Assembly (NCBI RefSeq): GCF_026210795.1
Contig: NC_089456.1
Span: 436,501 to 500,500 of the forward strand
DNA length: 64,000 nt
Reading direction: 5' to 3'
Origin: Rhizophagus irregularis
Taxonomy: Eukaryota; Glomeromycota; Glomeromycetes; Glomerales; Glomeraceae
Made by a program: the position numbers and the translations under genes. The notes under the pieces are model-generated. The model did no database searches. It was not told the origin of the DNA and worked only from the letters and a program-made list of their open reading frames with translations. This document shows positions 35,594 through 47,466 of this stretch, piece after piece; within the stretch, counting starts at the first letter, position 1; each line of letters starts with the position of its first letter.

Positions 35594-37333
35594 TCAACGA
35601 TGAATCTGTCTTCTTTTTTTAGAGGTACTAGGGATACTATGGCCCGTTTTGTTTTGAATGCTGGTATGGTTTCCTTCATGCGGCAGCTTATCATTCTTGA
35701 TATCTTTTCCTAGCTTTTCTATCAACATATCCTTCGATTTCCACCAATTACTTGCATGTTGCAACTGATTTTCGCTACTAAAATACAAATGAGCGATTGT
35801 GTCATCTATCCAGTAAAACTGACATAACAAATTATGAGTAAAATAATATTCCATTATCGGCTCGTTCCTCAGTCTCCGATCCTTAATTATATCAACACTA
35901 ATTTTAAGAACATATTTACTCTTCAGGGGATATGTTCCGGTAACATATGCGAAAGACCTATAATGGTCTCTCGCCATTCCTATAGGAAAACAAGTTATCA
36001 AATGGTTAATTCTTGCTCATGTGCCCTAATAACATTTTCATACCTTTAGGCCAGGAACATTTTTCGACCTTCCATTTCTTCTCTTTGGCCTTTTTTATTG
36101 CGGTAGAAAAATTCGAACCGTCAGTAATTAGTATTAATGTACCTGGATTCTCGAAATAAGTGACATCCATTATACTGCAAGCAAGATGTACATCAGCTCC
36201 CTTCTCTTTGTTTAAAGCTTTTCGTGAAAAAGTTTTAACATCGAGTCCAAGGTCTTCTATCCGTTCCCGCGACAACTCTTCTTTAGGTGGTGTTGAAGCC
36301 GCTTGTGGAGTAGAACCAACAATGTTGTTTTGAATGTTGGTATGGTTTCCTTCATGTAGCATCTTATCATTCTTGATATCTTTTCCTAGCTTTTCTACCA
36401 ACATATCCGGATAATCCTTCGATTTCCACCAATTACTTGCATCTTGCAACTGATCTTCTCTTTTAAAATACAAATGAGCGGTTGTGTCATTTATCCAGTA
36501 AAACTGACACAACAATTTACGAGTACAATAATATTCCATTATCGGTCCGTCCTTCCATTCCCAACTTTTAATTATATTACCACTAATTTTAAGAACAAAC
36601 TTATCCTTCGGGGGACGTTTTCTGGCGATATATACGAAAGACAAATAATGGACTTTCAAAGATACATAAGGAAAGCTTTTAAAGGTTTTAGCCATTCCTA
36701 TAGGAAAACAAGTTATCATATGGTTAATTCTTGCTCATGTGTCCATAAATATAAATAAATAATATTTCATACCTTTAGGCCAAGACCATATTTCGACTCC
36801 CCATTTCTTCTCTTTGGCCTGGTTTACTGGTTCAGAAAAATCCGAATCGCCGGTAATTAGTATTAATGTGCCTGGAATCTTGGTAAACATGACCGTCTTT
36901 ATTTCGCAAGCAAGATGTACATCAACTCCTTCCTCTTTGTTAAAAGCGTTTCGTGGAAAAATTTCAACATTGAACCCATGATGGTGTTCAGCTCGTCGCC
37001 ATGCCAATTCATCTTTAGCTGGTGTTGGAGTAGAACCAGCAATGAAAACCCCACCCAGTTTTCTTTCATTACAAACTGTTGTGACAAGTCGATTAAGATC
37101 CACATTAAAAGACTCGTTTGGAAAACTACATTCACGCGAACCCTCATGAACGACGTTAGAGTAATCGATGAAAATGTATACAAGATCTGAAGCTGCTACA
37201 AGAAAGAGATTTTCTGCATCAGTCATAATAAGACAAGTATAACAATTATGATACCACACAGGTAAGAACGGAAAAAAGGCTACCAAAAGACTAAATAAAA
37301 TGCGTGCATACCATAGACTGTTGGTTCTGGCAT
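35594..37333 (-). CDS. Fused double NYN-domain protein (copies E and D)
   Basis: Four exons join in frame: 37312-37333, 36773-37195, 36044-36697 and 35594-35979, giving 494 residues. The first half is a normal family member (copy E): mini exon encoding MPEPTVY, NYN domain with VYIFIDYSN and ITGDSDF, then the exon 3 domain (LKISGNII, LLCQFYW, TTAHLYF). Instead of stopping, exon 3 runs at about 36321-36324 into the middle of a second NYN exon (copy D), which lacks its own first exon and the IFIDYSN start and carries ADVHLACSIM and ITDGSNF, so its active site looks dead. A last exon supplies a second, slightly shortened C-terminal domain. Copy E has VDVHLACEIK (Asp to Glu). Every splice phase fits, so this appears to be a living fusion rather than a pseudogene. 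Confidence 0.72.
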
Positions 37334-40300
37334 TTCTGCTTGTTATCATATATAATAAAATATGATATACTTTAATTTAATTTATGGTTCCTTTCGACTA
37401 AAAAAAAAAAAAATTTGTTGGAGAAGAAATGCTTACTTTTTTTTTATCCAAGTAAATGGAAAAAACGGCTTTTTGTAAGTCAGGGTTGGTTGAATGATAC
37501 CACTCGAACACTTTTCTAATAGTAAAGAGAACGATACCACCCCAACACTCTTCTAGTGAAGAGAATGATATCAAACACTCTTCTAGTGAAGAAAAATGCA
37601 CAAATAGAATCGCCAACCCTGATAAAGTTTAACAAGCTTAACGAGGAGAAAGAAAGAGAGGGAAATTTTTCGATAATGTGGGGGAAATATGCCGCATATT
37701 TCTAGTTATTGGCAACTGGCGTAATAATGTATCACAATATTAAATCAAATATAGAAATTTGAACAATGTAAATCGTAGGGAAAAGAGGCAAGATGACAAT
37801 GAAAGTGGAAGTAAATAACGGTTGCATTTAATTCCGGTCTCGAATGTTTTTCTGAGTCACGTGTGTAAATTTATCAACCAATTGTATTGACATGTTACTA
37901 GGGTTGATTACCAAAAAAAACGATAACTGATATCTTGTATTACAATATTGCATCTATTGGCGATCAATTCCCATATTAGAAGATTTTCTCGGAATATCGT
38001 TGACCCAAAAGAAAAGGAAAGAGCCAAAAATAGAAAATGAAGCTAAACTGGTAGTAATTAAGATAAGATAATGTGCAATTAGAATTATTAGAAAGCGTGT
38101 TTAATGAACAAATTAATTTTTGATTTAGAATAAACTTCAATTTTTTTTTTTACATGAAGTAAGAGTGCATAAATAAGTAGTTGAGTACATAAATGCGTTT
38201 AGAGTTACATATCGAACATGACCTAATTTAGGGTTGGACTCTGTCGTGTCGGGATTAGCGTCCAAAAATATGTAGGGTCTTCTATTATATATGTGTATGT
38301 ATGTATATATCATAATTGACGTTAATTGACATTAGATCTTGCATTAAATCTATCTAGGGACATTTTATTCCCACGACAGCCATTTTGCGTTCAAACTTTT
38401 GTAAAGCATTGATTTATGAACGAGGAAGGGAAATATGTTACTTAATTTGAACATAAAATCGGGAAAACTTGATCTATTGATTGTCACACGCAATCCTGGA
38501 TTGAAAAAGCAAAAAGAGATCGGCCCAATGACTATTGGTCGACAAGTTTATACTGGATCGGAACCGTTTCTAAACAAAAGATAAATTCGTATGAATCTTA
38601 TGGAGTATAAAAAATTAGGTTACGGTACATTTCGCCGAAAGGACGTTTCACCGAAAAATAGGGCCAACATTATGCAGATCCCGAAAGAGTTTATTCGACT
38701 TAACCAAATTTCTAAAAATCTACCTAAAAATAGTTATATATAAATGGAAGATTACGCCTAGTATATATTTAGCATTTAATATAATAAAATTACAAATTAA
38801 GGACTTAAGGTGTTAGTATACGGGTTTTCCAAGATTTAATTATAATAAAATTAAAGTGCTAGCATATAATTTAAACTAATCCAATACTTTATTTAAAATT
38901 ATTTAATTATTTAAATATTTTAGTTGGTAAGTTATTAATTTTATTTAATATATACACGTAAATATTCCCATATAATTTAAACTATTTTTTCTGGAAACTT
39001 TAATGGAGATTTCTCGTAAATTCCCATTCATTTTTGAAAATTATTCACCGTCTTGACTTTACAAAATTTGGAAAGTATATTAAGAATACATGAAAAGATG
39101 TTAATTTGTGTATATCATAAAGAATTGAAGCAATCATTGGTGTAAATTATCCTTTTTCTCAAACCGAACAAATCGTTCTTTCCTTATCTTAATACTTATA
39201 GACTTCTTTTTCTGGGTAAAACAGTAAAAAAAAAATATATAGTTTAGGTAATAATATAACAATATAACATGTAAAGGCATCCCTCGAAACTTGCTACTCT
39301 AATTTTTCATAATTAGTCTTAATTTAGCCAACCGGTAATGCAGCAATATTCTATATTTATCTTTCGTAATGTTATCTGTCTAATGCGCAATTGTTATTCT
39401 ACGACGTACCACAATATAAAGTAATTTTTAGAGACGTAAAATTTCCGACTAAGTTGGTAATTGGTTGAACTTTTGCAATGAGGTGAACTATCGAACTTTT
39501 GCATGAGGCGAACTATCGAACTTTCGAAAGAAGTGAACCATCGAACTTTTGCATGAGGTCCATCGAACTTTCACAAAGAAGTGAACTATCGAACTTTTGC
39601 AATGCAGATATTGTAATACATCATTGCAAAAAAACTAATACCTTAGCTTTTTTTAGAATTCCGAGAAACCTTATTTACATTATCGAAGAGTAAAAAAAAA
39701 AATTTTTGATGATTACATTAAAGTTTAATGTTTTAATTGAAAAATTTTGCTCCTCATATAATTATTATTCGTTCTATCAAGAATATCTATCCAGAACATC
39801 TATAATTGGATCATGAAAGAAATGACATAATATATGGCTTGGCTTTTAACAAACACTTTTTATGTTTAATTATGTTTCACTTTATAAAACAAAAAAAAAA
39901 CAAAAAAATCTTACAGTTAATGTAATATGCATTATGAATTACAAGCAGAAAGTTTCAATTAAAAAAAAAAGTGATCCTTTCTTAATTTATGCAGTATAAT
40001 TAATAAATAGTTTTTATTTTTTGGTTTAAAAAAAAAAGAACGATTTTAATATTGTTTTATATATATATATATATATATTATATTATTCCTCCAATATCAT
40101 GTTTACAAAATATGAAACACCTATCATCATTCGAACTTTATCCGATTTTTTAAGATTATTATTTTTTTTTTTGTTTTTAATTAAGGGGAAAATTTATTTT
40201 CAACAAAAAAAAATGAGAAACTATTCCATATATATATCATGATGAACATATATATTTATATATATTTACAAAATAATCAAAAGTTCTAAATAGAATCATG

Positions 40301-41732
40301 AGTCTATTTTGAATTATTTGAACTTTAATTGGACTTTTTTATTTTTATTTTTCAGTTTCGATATTAATATTCAATTGAAAAAAATATTATAACAAGCAAA
40401 AAAAAATTATATTATTTATTTTAAAAAAATAAAGAACATACTAATGAACCTTTTTGAATTGATACTGCGTCAAAATCTAAAAACGCGTGATTTAATAGAT
40501 CAAGGTGAAGATATGACTGGTTCATTGATTATTTTCTGCAACAAACACAATACACAAGTCATACAATATACAATGCGAGTTCATAAAAATATCCAATCAT
40601 TCCAGTTAATTCATCTTTCAGTTAAAAACAAAAAAAACCAAACTTATAATCAATCCTTTTCAATGAATGGATGATTAAATTAAACATTACATATACAGAC
40701 AGGATGTTTACTCTGTATAATTCTGGCCTGTAAGTATTAAGTAAATTTTTTTTTTCACTATTCTAATAAAAGAAAAAGTGAGGATAACACAAAAAATTAA
40801 TACGGTAAAATTCTAAAAAATTTAAAATTCTGTTGTATTGGATTACCATTTTTTTTTTTTTTAAAAAAAAAATAGGATTTAATAAATAAAAATAGGATTT
40901 AATAAATAAAAAATATGATTTAATAAATAAAAAATAAATTACTTTGCATTCAATCACAATTTTGGGGGAGAGAAAATATTTCTGTTGTAAATATTTATAT
41001 TTTATTATTGTTACCATATTGGCATATACCTCTTTTTTTTTTTTTTTTAATTAAACATTTTAGACCCTTTTTTTAGTTGTTAACCAATTCTGGATTTCAA
41101 AGGTGGCTCCTTTAATGCTACACTCCATGTAATAAAAGTTACGTTTTTTACTGTTGGCAACATTAAAAACATCATAATTTCAGCAGGATGTACATTAATA
41201 AATTAATTAACTTGCACACGGAATGTATAAACTCAGATTGTCCATTCCCATTCAAATAATAAATCTCCTAGTGTTATCACTGTGTCACCGAAATACGAAA
41301 TAATCGCATCATAATTTCGGCCTAAATTTTTTTATCGAAAAAAAGGTATTAAATCCTTAAAGAAAAAAAAAGTTGAATTGCTCGACGCGTTTTTATAAGA
41401 AATGGTCGTTTATGGTCGAGATAACAAATAAATTTCATAAAATATATATACATGTATAATATTAATTTTTAATTTTTAACTTTTCATATAGATTCTTTTA
41501 TTAAATCTTTTTTTTTCTTTTTTAAAATTGAAAAATGTGATTTTATGTTTTTTTAATATGAATTGTGTATGTATGGATTTTTTTTTAAAAACTATCCATA
41601 TACAAAATATTTTAAATACAAAATAAAACTAACTTGCCCTTCTTTTTTTGAAAAAAAAAAAATGATAAATGACTACATGGGTTTTCATTCCAGATATTAT
41701 TTCCCATTACAATAATTATCATTTTTTTTTTA
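37334..41732. other. Non-coding part of duplication unit 2 and flank
   Basis: No gene supported. Matches unit 1 as far as about 41145; includes the second minisatellite (39466-39604), a (TA)n run near 40057-40078 and long A/T homopolymers. From 41146 to 41732 is the 3' flank of the RhoGAP gene, A/T-rich, nothing recognised. Confidence 0.55.
39466..39604. repeat. Degenerate CGAACTTT minisatellite (unit 2)
   Basis: Counterpart of 33531-33688. Repeats of CGAACTTTTGCATGAGG and CGAACTTTC-AAAGAAGTGAAC types. Confidence 0.7.
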
Positions 41733-44700
41733 CTAACTTAATTGTTGACCACCTCCATTTTCATCATTATTATTGTTACCATTTTCACTATTATTATATT
41801 CTTTTAATTTATGATTTCCATTCATACGATGATTTCCGTTATATTGTCTATTATAACTTTCATCTTTTCCGTAATTCTTATTACTACTAATGGACAGATT
41901 TTCGTCGTCATCAAAAAAATCTATGCTATTCAAATTTAATAATAAAGTTCTTAAAAATGCTTGCTCATATTTTGTATTTTCAAATATTACAGCCAAATTT
42001 TCTGAAGGGCACCTTAAAAAATTTGGTGCAAATACCATAGCTAGATTATGTACATTCATTTTTGTCATTTTAGCTATTTGAGGATTCGCAAATTTCTGTT
42101 TGATATAAAATAAAAGTTAGCGTTTAAAAAGCCAACGTTTAAAATACCATTCAAAAAATTTATTTTACTTACTTGTAAGAAATCAATAGTGTAGACAACA
42201 ACTCTTTGATTAATTAAAGGTAATTGTTTGACAATTTCAACGGCTCTGGCATCTTCAGAATATCTTATACATTTTTCATAAAATTTGTTAGGTATAAGTG
42301 GTTCCGCTAAATCTCTCAACCAAAGTTTTAGTAAAGATGATGGTACATTTGGATCTGTTATACCGCTCATGTCATATCTATTTTTTTCTATCCTCAATTT
42401 CTAATTAACCAAAAAGGGAATATTAAGGAATGTTAAGGGGTGTCAAATTTCTTAAAAGTTTTTTATATCGAGGAAACTTACCAATTCGGTTACATAATCA
42501 GCATCACCAGGTACACGAAATATTCCTTCGCTAGATTGACCATTTAATTCTAAAATAGAATTTGAAAGAAATGGTAATATTCTAGGTATTTTAAGATGTG
42601 GGAAAGATTTTGCTTGTAAATTCATTATAAATTCCAATGTCTCTCCAAACACTGAAGGATGGAATGGTGCTTCCTATATATTTAAGGAAAATTATAAAAC
42701 ACGCATATATTATATATATATTATATATTTAAAGTTTTTTTTTTTTGAAGATAATTAATTGTAAACTTACTCTAGCCCTCTCAATTTCAGATAATGTAAG
42801 TACTTTACCACGTGGACCACGTTTACATATTTTCGTCAGACGATTATGTACATGTTTACTCAATATATCAATTTGATTAGCATAAGTAAAATGTTCCATA
42901 ATAAATTGCATTAAATATGCTTCGAAATTTTTTGAGGGAGGAAATGTAACTGCTATCACGCATAACAATTCCCAACCTTTCCTTATACTTTCACTAAATT
43001 AAAATAAAATCATCAAAAAATTAATCTTTTAATCTTTTCTCAAATATTTAATAATGATTACTTACCTATGAGGATTCTCATTTAATTGTTTACAAATTTG
43101 TACATAAATTTCATCTCTTAATTCTCCATGTGATATTCCACGATCTAATAACCATTGTATATCTTCTAATACATTGATAGGACCATTCCTTCCTTTTGAT
43201 CGATCACCCATTATACGTTGAATGACCTTAAAACACTTTATTGCATCTTTTTGTATATTAGTATTAAGTGTCATCAAAGGTTGACTAATTAAATCCTATA
43301 TATAAAAAAGTATAAAAAAGTTAAAAAAGTTAAAAAAGTTTAAAAAAAAAGTATAAAAAAGGGGTGAGTAACAAAACATTTAATAATTCACAAATATTAA
43401 TAATTATTACCTTTTGAAACAACAACATTTTCTCTACTGGAACTTTTCTTCTGAATATTCCTTTTTTATGAGTAGTAAAATATTTTCTTGCAAATCCATC
43501 AATTCTAAATTTACTTATATCTTCTTGTAATTCAGGTGGTAAAGTTATAACCTCCCTATTTTTAAAACGGGATAAAAATGGTATCAATATATTTGAAGGC
43601 ATATTTCCTACTTTCAATTATTTTATTCTTTTCCAAAAGAGAAAGAGAGAGAGAGAAAAAAAAAAGAGTATAAAAAAAAAAATAAATAATTTTCATTTTT
43701 TAATAAGAAACATTCTATAAATTGACATACCCGGTACTTAATTTCCTTGTATGTATTTTATAAGCTGGCTTTTTGCGTTGTAAATCTTGATATAAATTCC
43801 CAGTTGGTTTCATTGCAGTTGCAGCGTCTGAAACAAGTTAATAATAATAAATCAAAATATAAATTAAAACAAAATTCGACAAATCAGATCAACTAATACA
43901 TATAAAGTACAATCATTAAAAAAAAAAAAAATATTTTTTTTTATATAATTTAGAAAATAAGGTAATATAAGGTGACACATATGTAATGCAATGCACGATT
44001 ATAAAAATTATGTCATACAGCCTCAAAATTTACATTCTAAACTATAAAAAACTATAATTTCATTTATGAATAATGGAAAAAAAATATATATATTACTAAA
44101 CTTACCGAAATTTACCACAGGATTGCTTATACCAGTTTTACGTGCTTTATCAGCAGCAATTGAAGATTTATTAGGGGGAATAATCTTGAAAGATTGCTGT
44201 TGCATATTTACATACGATTCGATCCCATTATTAACTGCATTTGGTGGAGTTATTGGACGAGAAGCTGAAGTTGATGTTGAAGAATTTTGCGATTCTGAAA
44301 GTTTTACTTGTCCCTTAAAAAGAAAAAAGAAAAAAAAAATTCAATTTAGCTTGAAAAAATTTTAACAGATATTTATATATACATATATATATGTATATTG
44401 TAATTATCTATAACATTCAAATTCAATAAATTCAATGATCTTTTTTTTTTCATGATCTTTTTAAAAAAAAAACAACATGGGACAAGATCATAATTATTTT
44501 ACCTGTGATGATTTATCATTATTATTGTCATTGATTAAAGTATTTGAAGAATTTAAAGAATTTTTAGAATGATCAATTTTCAAATCAACATCACGTGATG
44601 AAGATTTTATAGGAGAAGCAGGAGTAGTAGTAATAATAGTATTATTAGTGGTATGATTAACAGTATTATTAATGGTATTGTTTGTGATATTATTAGGGAT

Positions 44701-45399
44701 ATTATTAGGGGTATTATTAGAGGAGTTATTTGTGGAGTTAATGGTAGTGTTATTAGTAGTGTTATTAGTAGTGTTCTTGTAAGTGTTCTCGGAAGTGTTC
44801 ATGGTAGAATTTTTATAATCATCATTATTATTAATGGTAATATGATTGTTATGATTAATATTATTATTATTATGAAAAACAAAATCATCTTGTTGATTAT
44901 TATAATTTTTTAAAGGGGGAACAACATGTTGATGATTATGATTATGATGATGATTAGGAGATAATAATAAACCCGAAGCTCTTTGTTTTGAATCTTTTCC
45001 AATATCAATAATAGTATCATCATCTTGAGCGAATACAACTGATAATCTTTTTCCAATTGAAGAATTTTGAATCTTTTTTAAAGGAATAATTGTTCCAGTG
45101 GAAGGTAAATCCCAACCAGTTTGACCATTAGTCGTATTATAATAATAAGGTAAATTATGATTATCATCCCATAATTCCCACCATTCTATTCCTAATACTG
45201 GATGTAAAGATACATTTCTTGGTTTTTCTAATAAACATTCTCCTGTTGACTACAAAGAAAAAAAAAGGTGAAATTTTTTTTTTCTTTGTATGCGTTTAAA
45301 TAATGATTGATGAAAAATACTTACTGGATTAGCATAAAATACCGTATCTAATTGAGGATCTCTTATTTGAACCCAAGAATCAGTAATAACTGTAGCCAT
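41733..45399 (-). CDS. WW-MyTH4-RhoGAP protein (ARHGAP39/Vilse-like)
   Basis: Rho-family GTPase-activating protein. Ten exons: 45325-45399, 44503-45249, 44106-44313, 43738-43827, 43411-43607, 43066-43295, 42771-42993, 42482-42673, 42173-42400 and 41733-42095, giving 850 residues. Order: a WW-like segment (DSWVQIRDPQ to LLEKP), a second WW (WWELWDDNHNLPYYYN, TGWDLP), a long low-complexity linker with Thr-Asn repeats (about residues 180-228), a MyTH4 domain (about 375-575: ISQPLM, GELRDEIYVQICKQL, GWELLCVIAVTFPPS) and RhoGAP (about 590-765) with the arginine finger R643 in EGIFRVPG and NLAMVFAPNF. This is the domain order of animal ARHGAP39, which acts on Rac/Cdc42 at the cell cortex. Oddity: exon 4 must end at a weak donor (GTACCG) because the better GTATGT seven bases on breaks the frame. 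An Asn/Gly tail follows RhoGAP. Confidence 0.9.
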
Positions 45400-47417
45400 A
45401 TTTTATTTTATAAATTGTGGAAAGTTAATAAAATATTTAAAAAATTCAAATTTTTTAACCACAATAATTTATATATATATATGAGATATATATATAGTAT
45501 TACGTATATTATAATTATTTGAAAGCATGTATAAAAAAGCAAATGATTAAAAATAAAAAATGATAATTTTTTTTTTCCAGCGATAAAAAAATAAAAAATA
45601 TTTTTTTTTATTTGAACATAATGAACGGGAAAAAAAAAAAATTTTTTTTTTAACTTTAGTAAAAGAAAAAAAAATAAAAAGAAAAGCAAGAAAAAAAATT
45701 TGTGAAAAAAATAAATAAAATAAAGTTTATATTTATATATATAAAAATATTTACAATAACAGTTAATAAAAAAAACCGGTTGTTTTAAAGTAATAATATA
45801 TATATAAGGCAAATATAATAACTTTGTTAATTGATTGATAATACAGATAGATGCATTGCACAAGTTTTGAGTATTTGGATTTGGGACTTTTTTTTTTTTG
45901 TTGTACCACGTAATGATATAATTCATTCAAATTATTTTAAGAGTGATAATATAAAAAAAAAAATTAACCCCGAGAATCGTGGAGAAAAATTCCTTTTTAA
46001 CATTTTAACCGTGTTAAATTTTTTAAAGAAATTATAAATTAACTCTTAAATTAAAAAAATCATAATAAGAGAAAATTATCGGATAATGATTGATGATTGA
46101 TGATTGATATACAATTAATTTAAATTACACATTAACTTTCGTAATACGAAAGAAAAAATACAAAAATACAATACTCTTAAAACGGAAAATACGGGAAGAA
46201 TAAAAAGAAAAAAACTGAATGGTTTCATGTGGATCCAAAAAAAAAAGATTGTCCATTTCGGGATAGTGAACTAATTTACTTATTATTTATGATTTTTTCT
46301 TTTTCCTATTTATGACAATTAGATCGACTATCTTATAATTAATAAAAAGGGTAATTAATATATAAAAAAGAAAATCATTGTTAAAATAAAAAATTAATTA
46401 TCTTGTTTACCCAAAAAATTATCTTATTATTTAAATATTTGAGGGAAGTGGTCCGTATGCTCCGTTTGTCCTTTCCGTATGTCCGTTGTGAAGCGTAACT
46501 GCGCTTTATTATAGTAAGTCCGATATAAATCTATAAATCATCTAAAAATATATAAACTCGATTCCTCTTTTAGAAAGTAAACAAATATATAAATAAAAGG
46601 TAATATAACTTGAGAATGACGCCACTAATCACTTAAAATAATTTTTATGCAAAGGTTACCATGTTACCATGTGCCTAAATTTAAATTATTACTTTTTAAC
46701 TTTAATTCGTCGTTATTATCTCGTGATATTAAATAATCTTTATTGATGCATAATTTTGCATAAAATATTGTTTTTTTATTTTTATTTTTTATTTTTTATT
46801 TTATTTTATTTTTTTTTTTAGTATAAATTTTTTTTTCGGTTTTTCATTTTATCAAAATTTTCGCTTACCTCCGGTCATGTTTAACTCTAAAATAACAATG
46901 TCACTTATTTATTTATTTATTATTTATTTCTTTTAAGCAACTTTTTTTACATAACATGACATCACATTTCGGTGCATATCGACATGAGGTTGATCCTGTT
47001 TCATTGGTTCTAATTTTATAATAACCGAAATTTCTATTTTGGTTTTTTTTTTGGTTTTAAGCTTTGAATTTTCTCCTTATCTTTTCACCAATCCCCCCTA
47101 ATTTTCTATTTACATAATATTCCGGATGTGGGATGATATTTCTTCCATATGATTCATAATTTTCGTATGATCGTTTGTGTGTTACCCTGTTTTCCCATAT
47201 TACTTTCTTATCATTTCCCTTATAATTTTCATTTTATCTCATGCGTCTCTTTACTCTGATATATTATCTATATTTGATTATGTACATGATCTTAGGTTTT
47301 TTATTAATAGGATTAAAAATTATTATAAAAATAAATTTTTACTATATTGTGTAATACAAATTTATTATAATAAAATTAATAAATTCTTCCTCAAAATCAT
47401 TCATTGTTATGTCATGT

Positions 47418-47466
47418 TATGTCAACATTGAAATGTCAACATTGAAATGTCCAACATTGAAATGTC
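47418..47466. repeat. Short tandem repeat (15-mer, three copies)
   Basis: GTCAACATTGAAAT occurs three times in a row, the third with one extra C. It borders the only patch of ordinary base composition in the surrounding AT-rich block. Confidence 0.8.

Larger units (their letters stand above)
35052..41145. repeat. Segmental duplication, unit 2
   Basis: About 6.1 kb, the second tandem copy of 29976-35050. It is longer because it carries an extra partial NYN unit, small insertions (about 35277-35373, 35447-35560 and 38820-38990), and longer homopolymer runs. Ends at the repeated GGATTTCAAAGGTGGCTCCT-CCATGTAATAAAAGTTA sequence near 41145. Confidence 0.85.

Noticed and set aside
45408-45926. 172-codon minus-strand frame, Phe/Tyr/Ile/Lys-rich
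   Set aside because: Lies in homopolymer-rich DNA upstream of the RhoGAP gene; residues follow base composition (runs of F and K), no motif.
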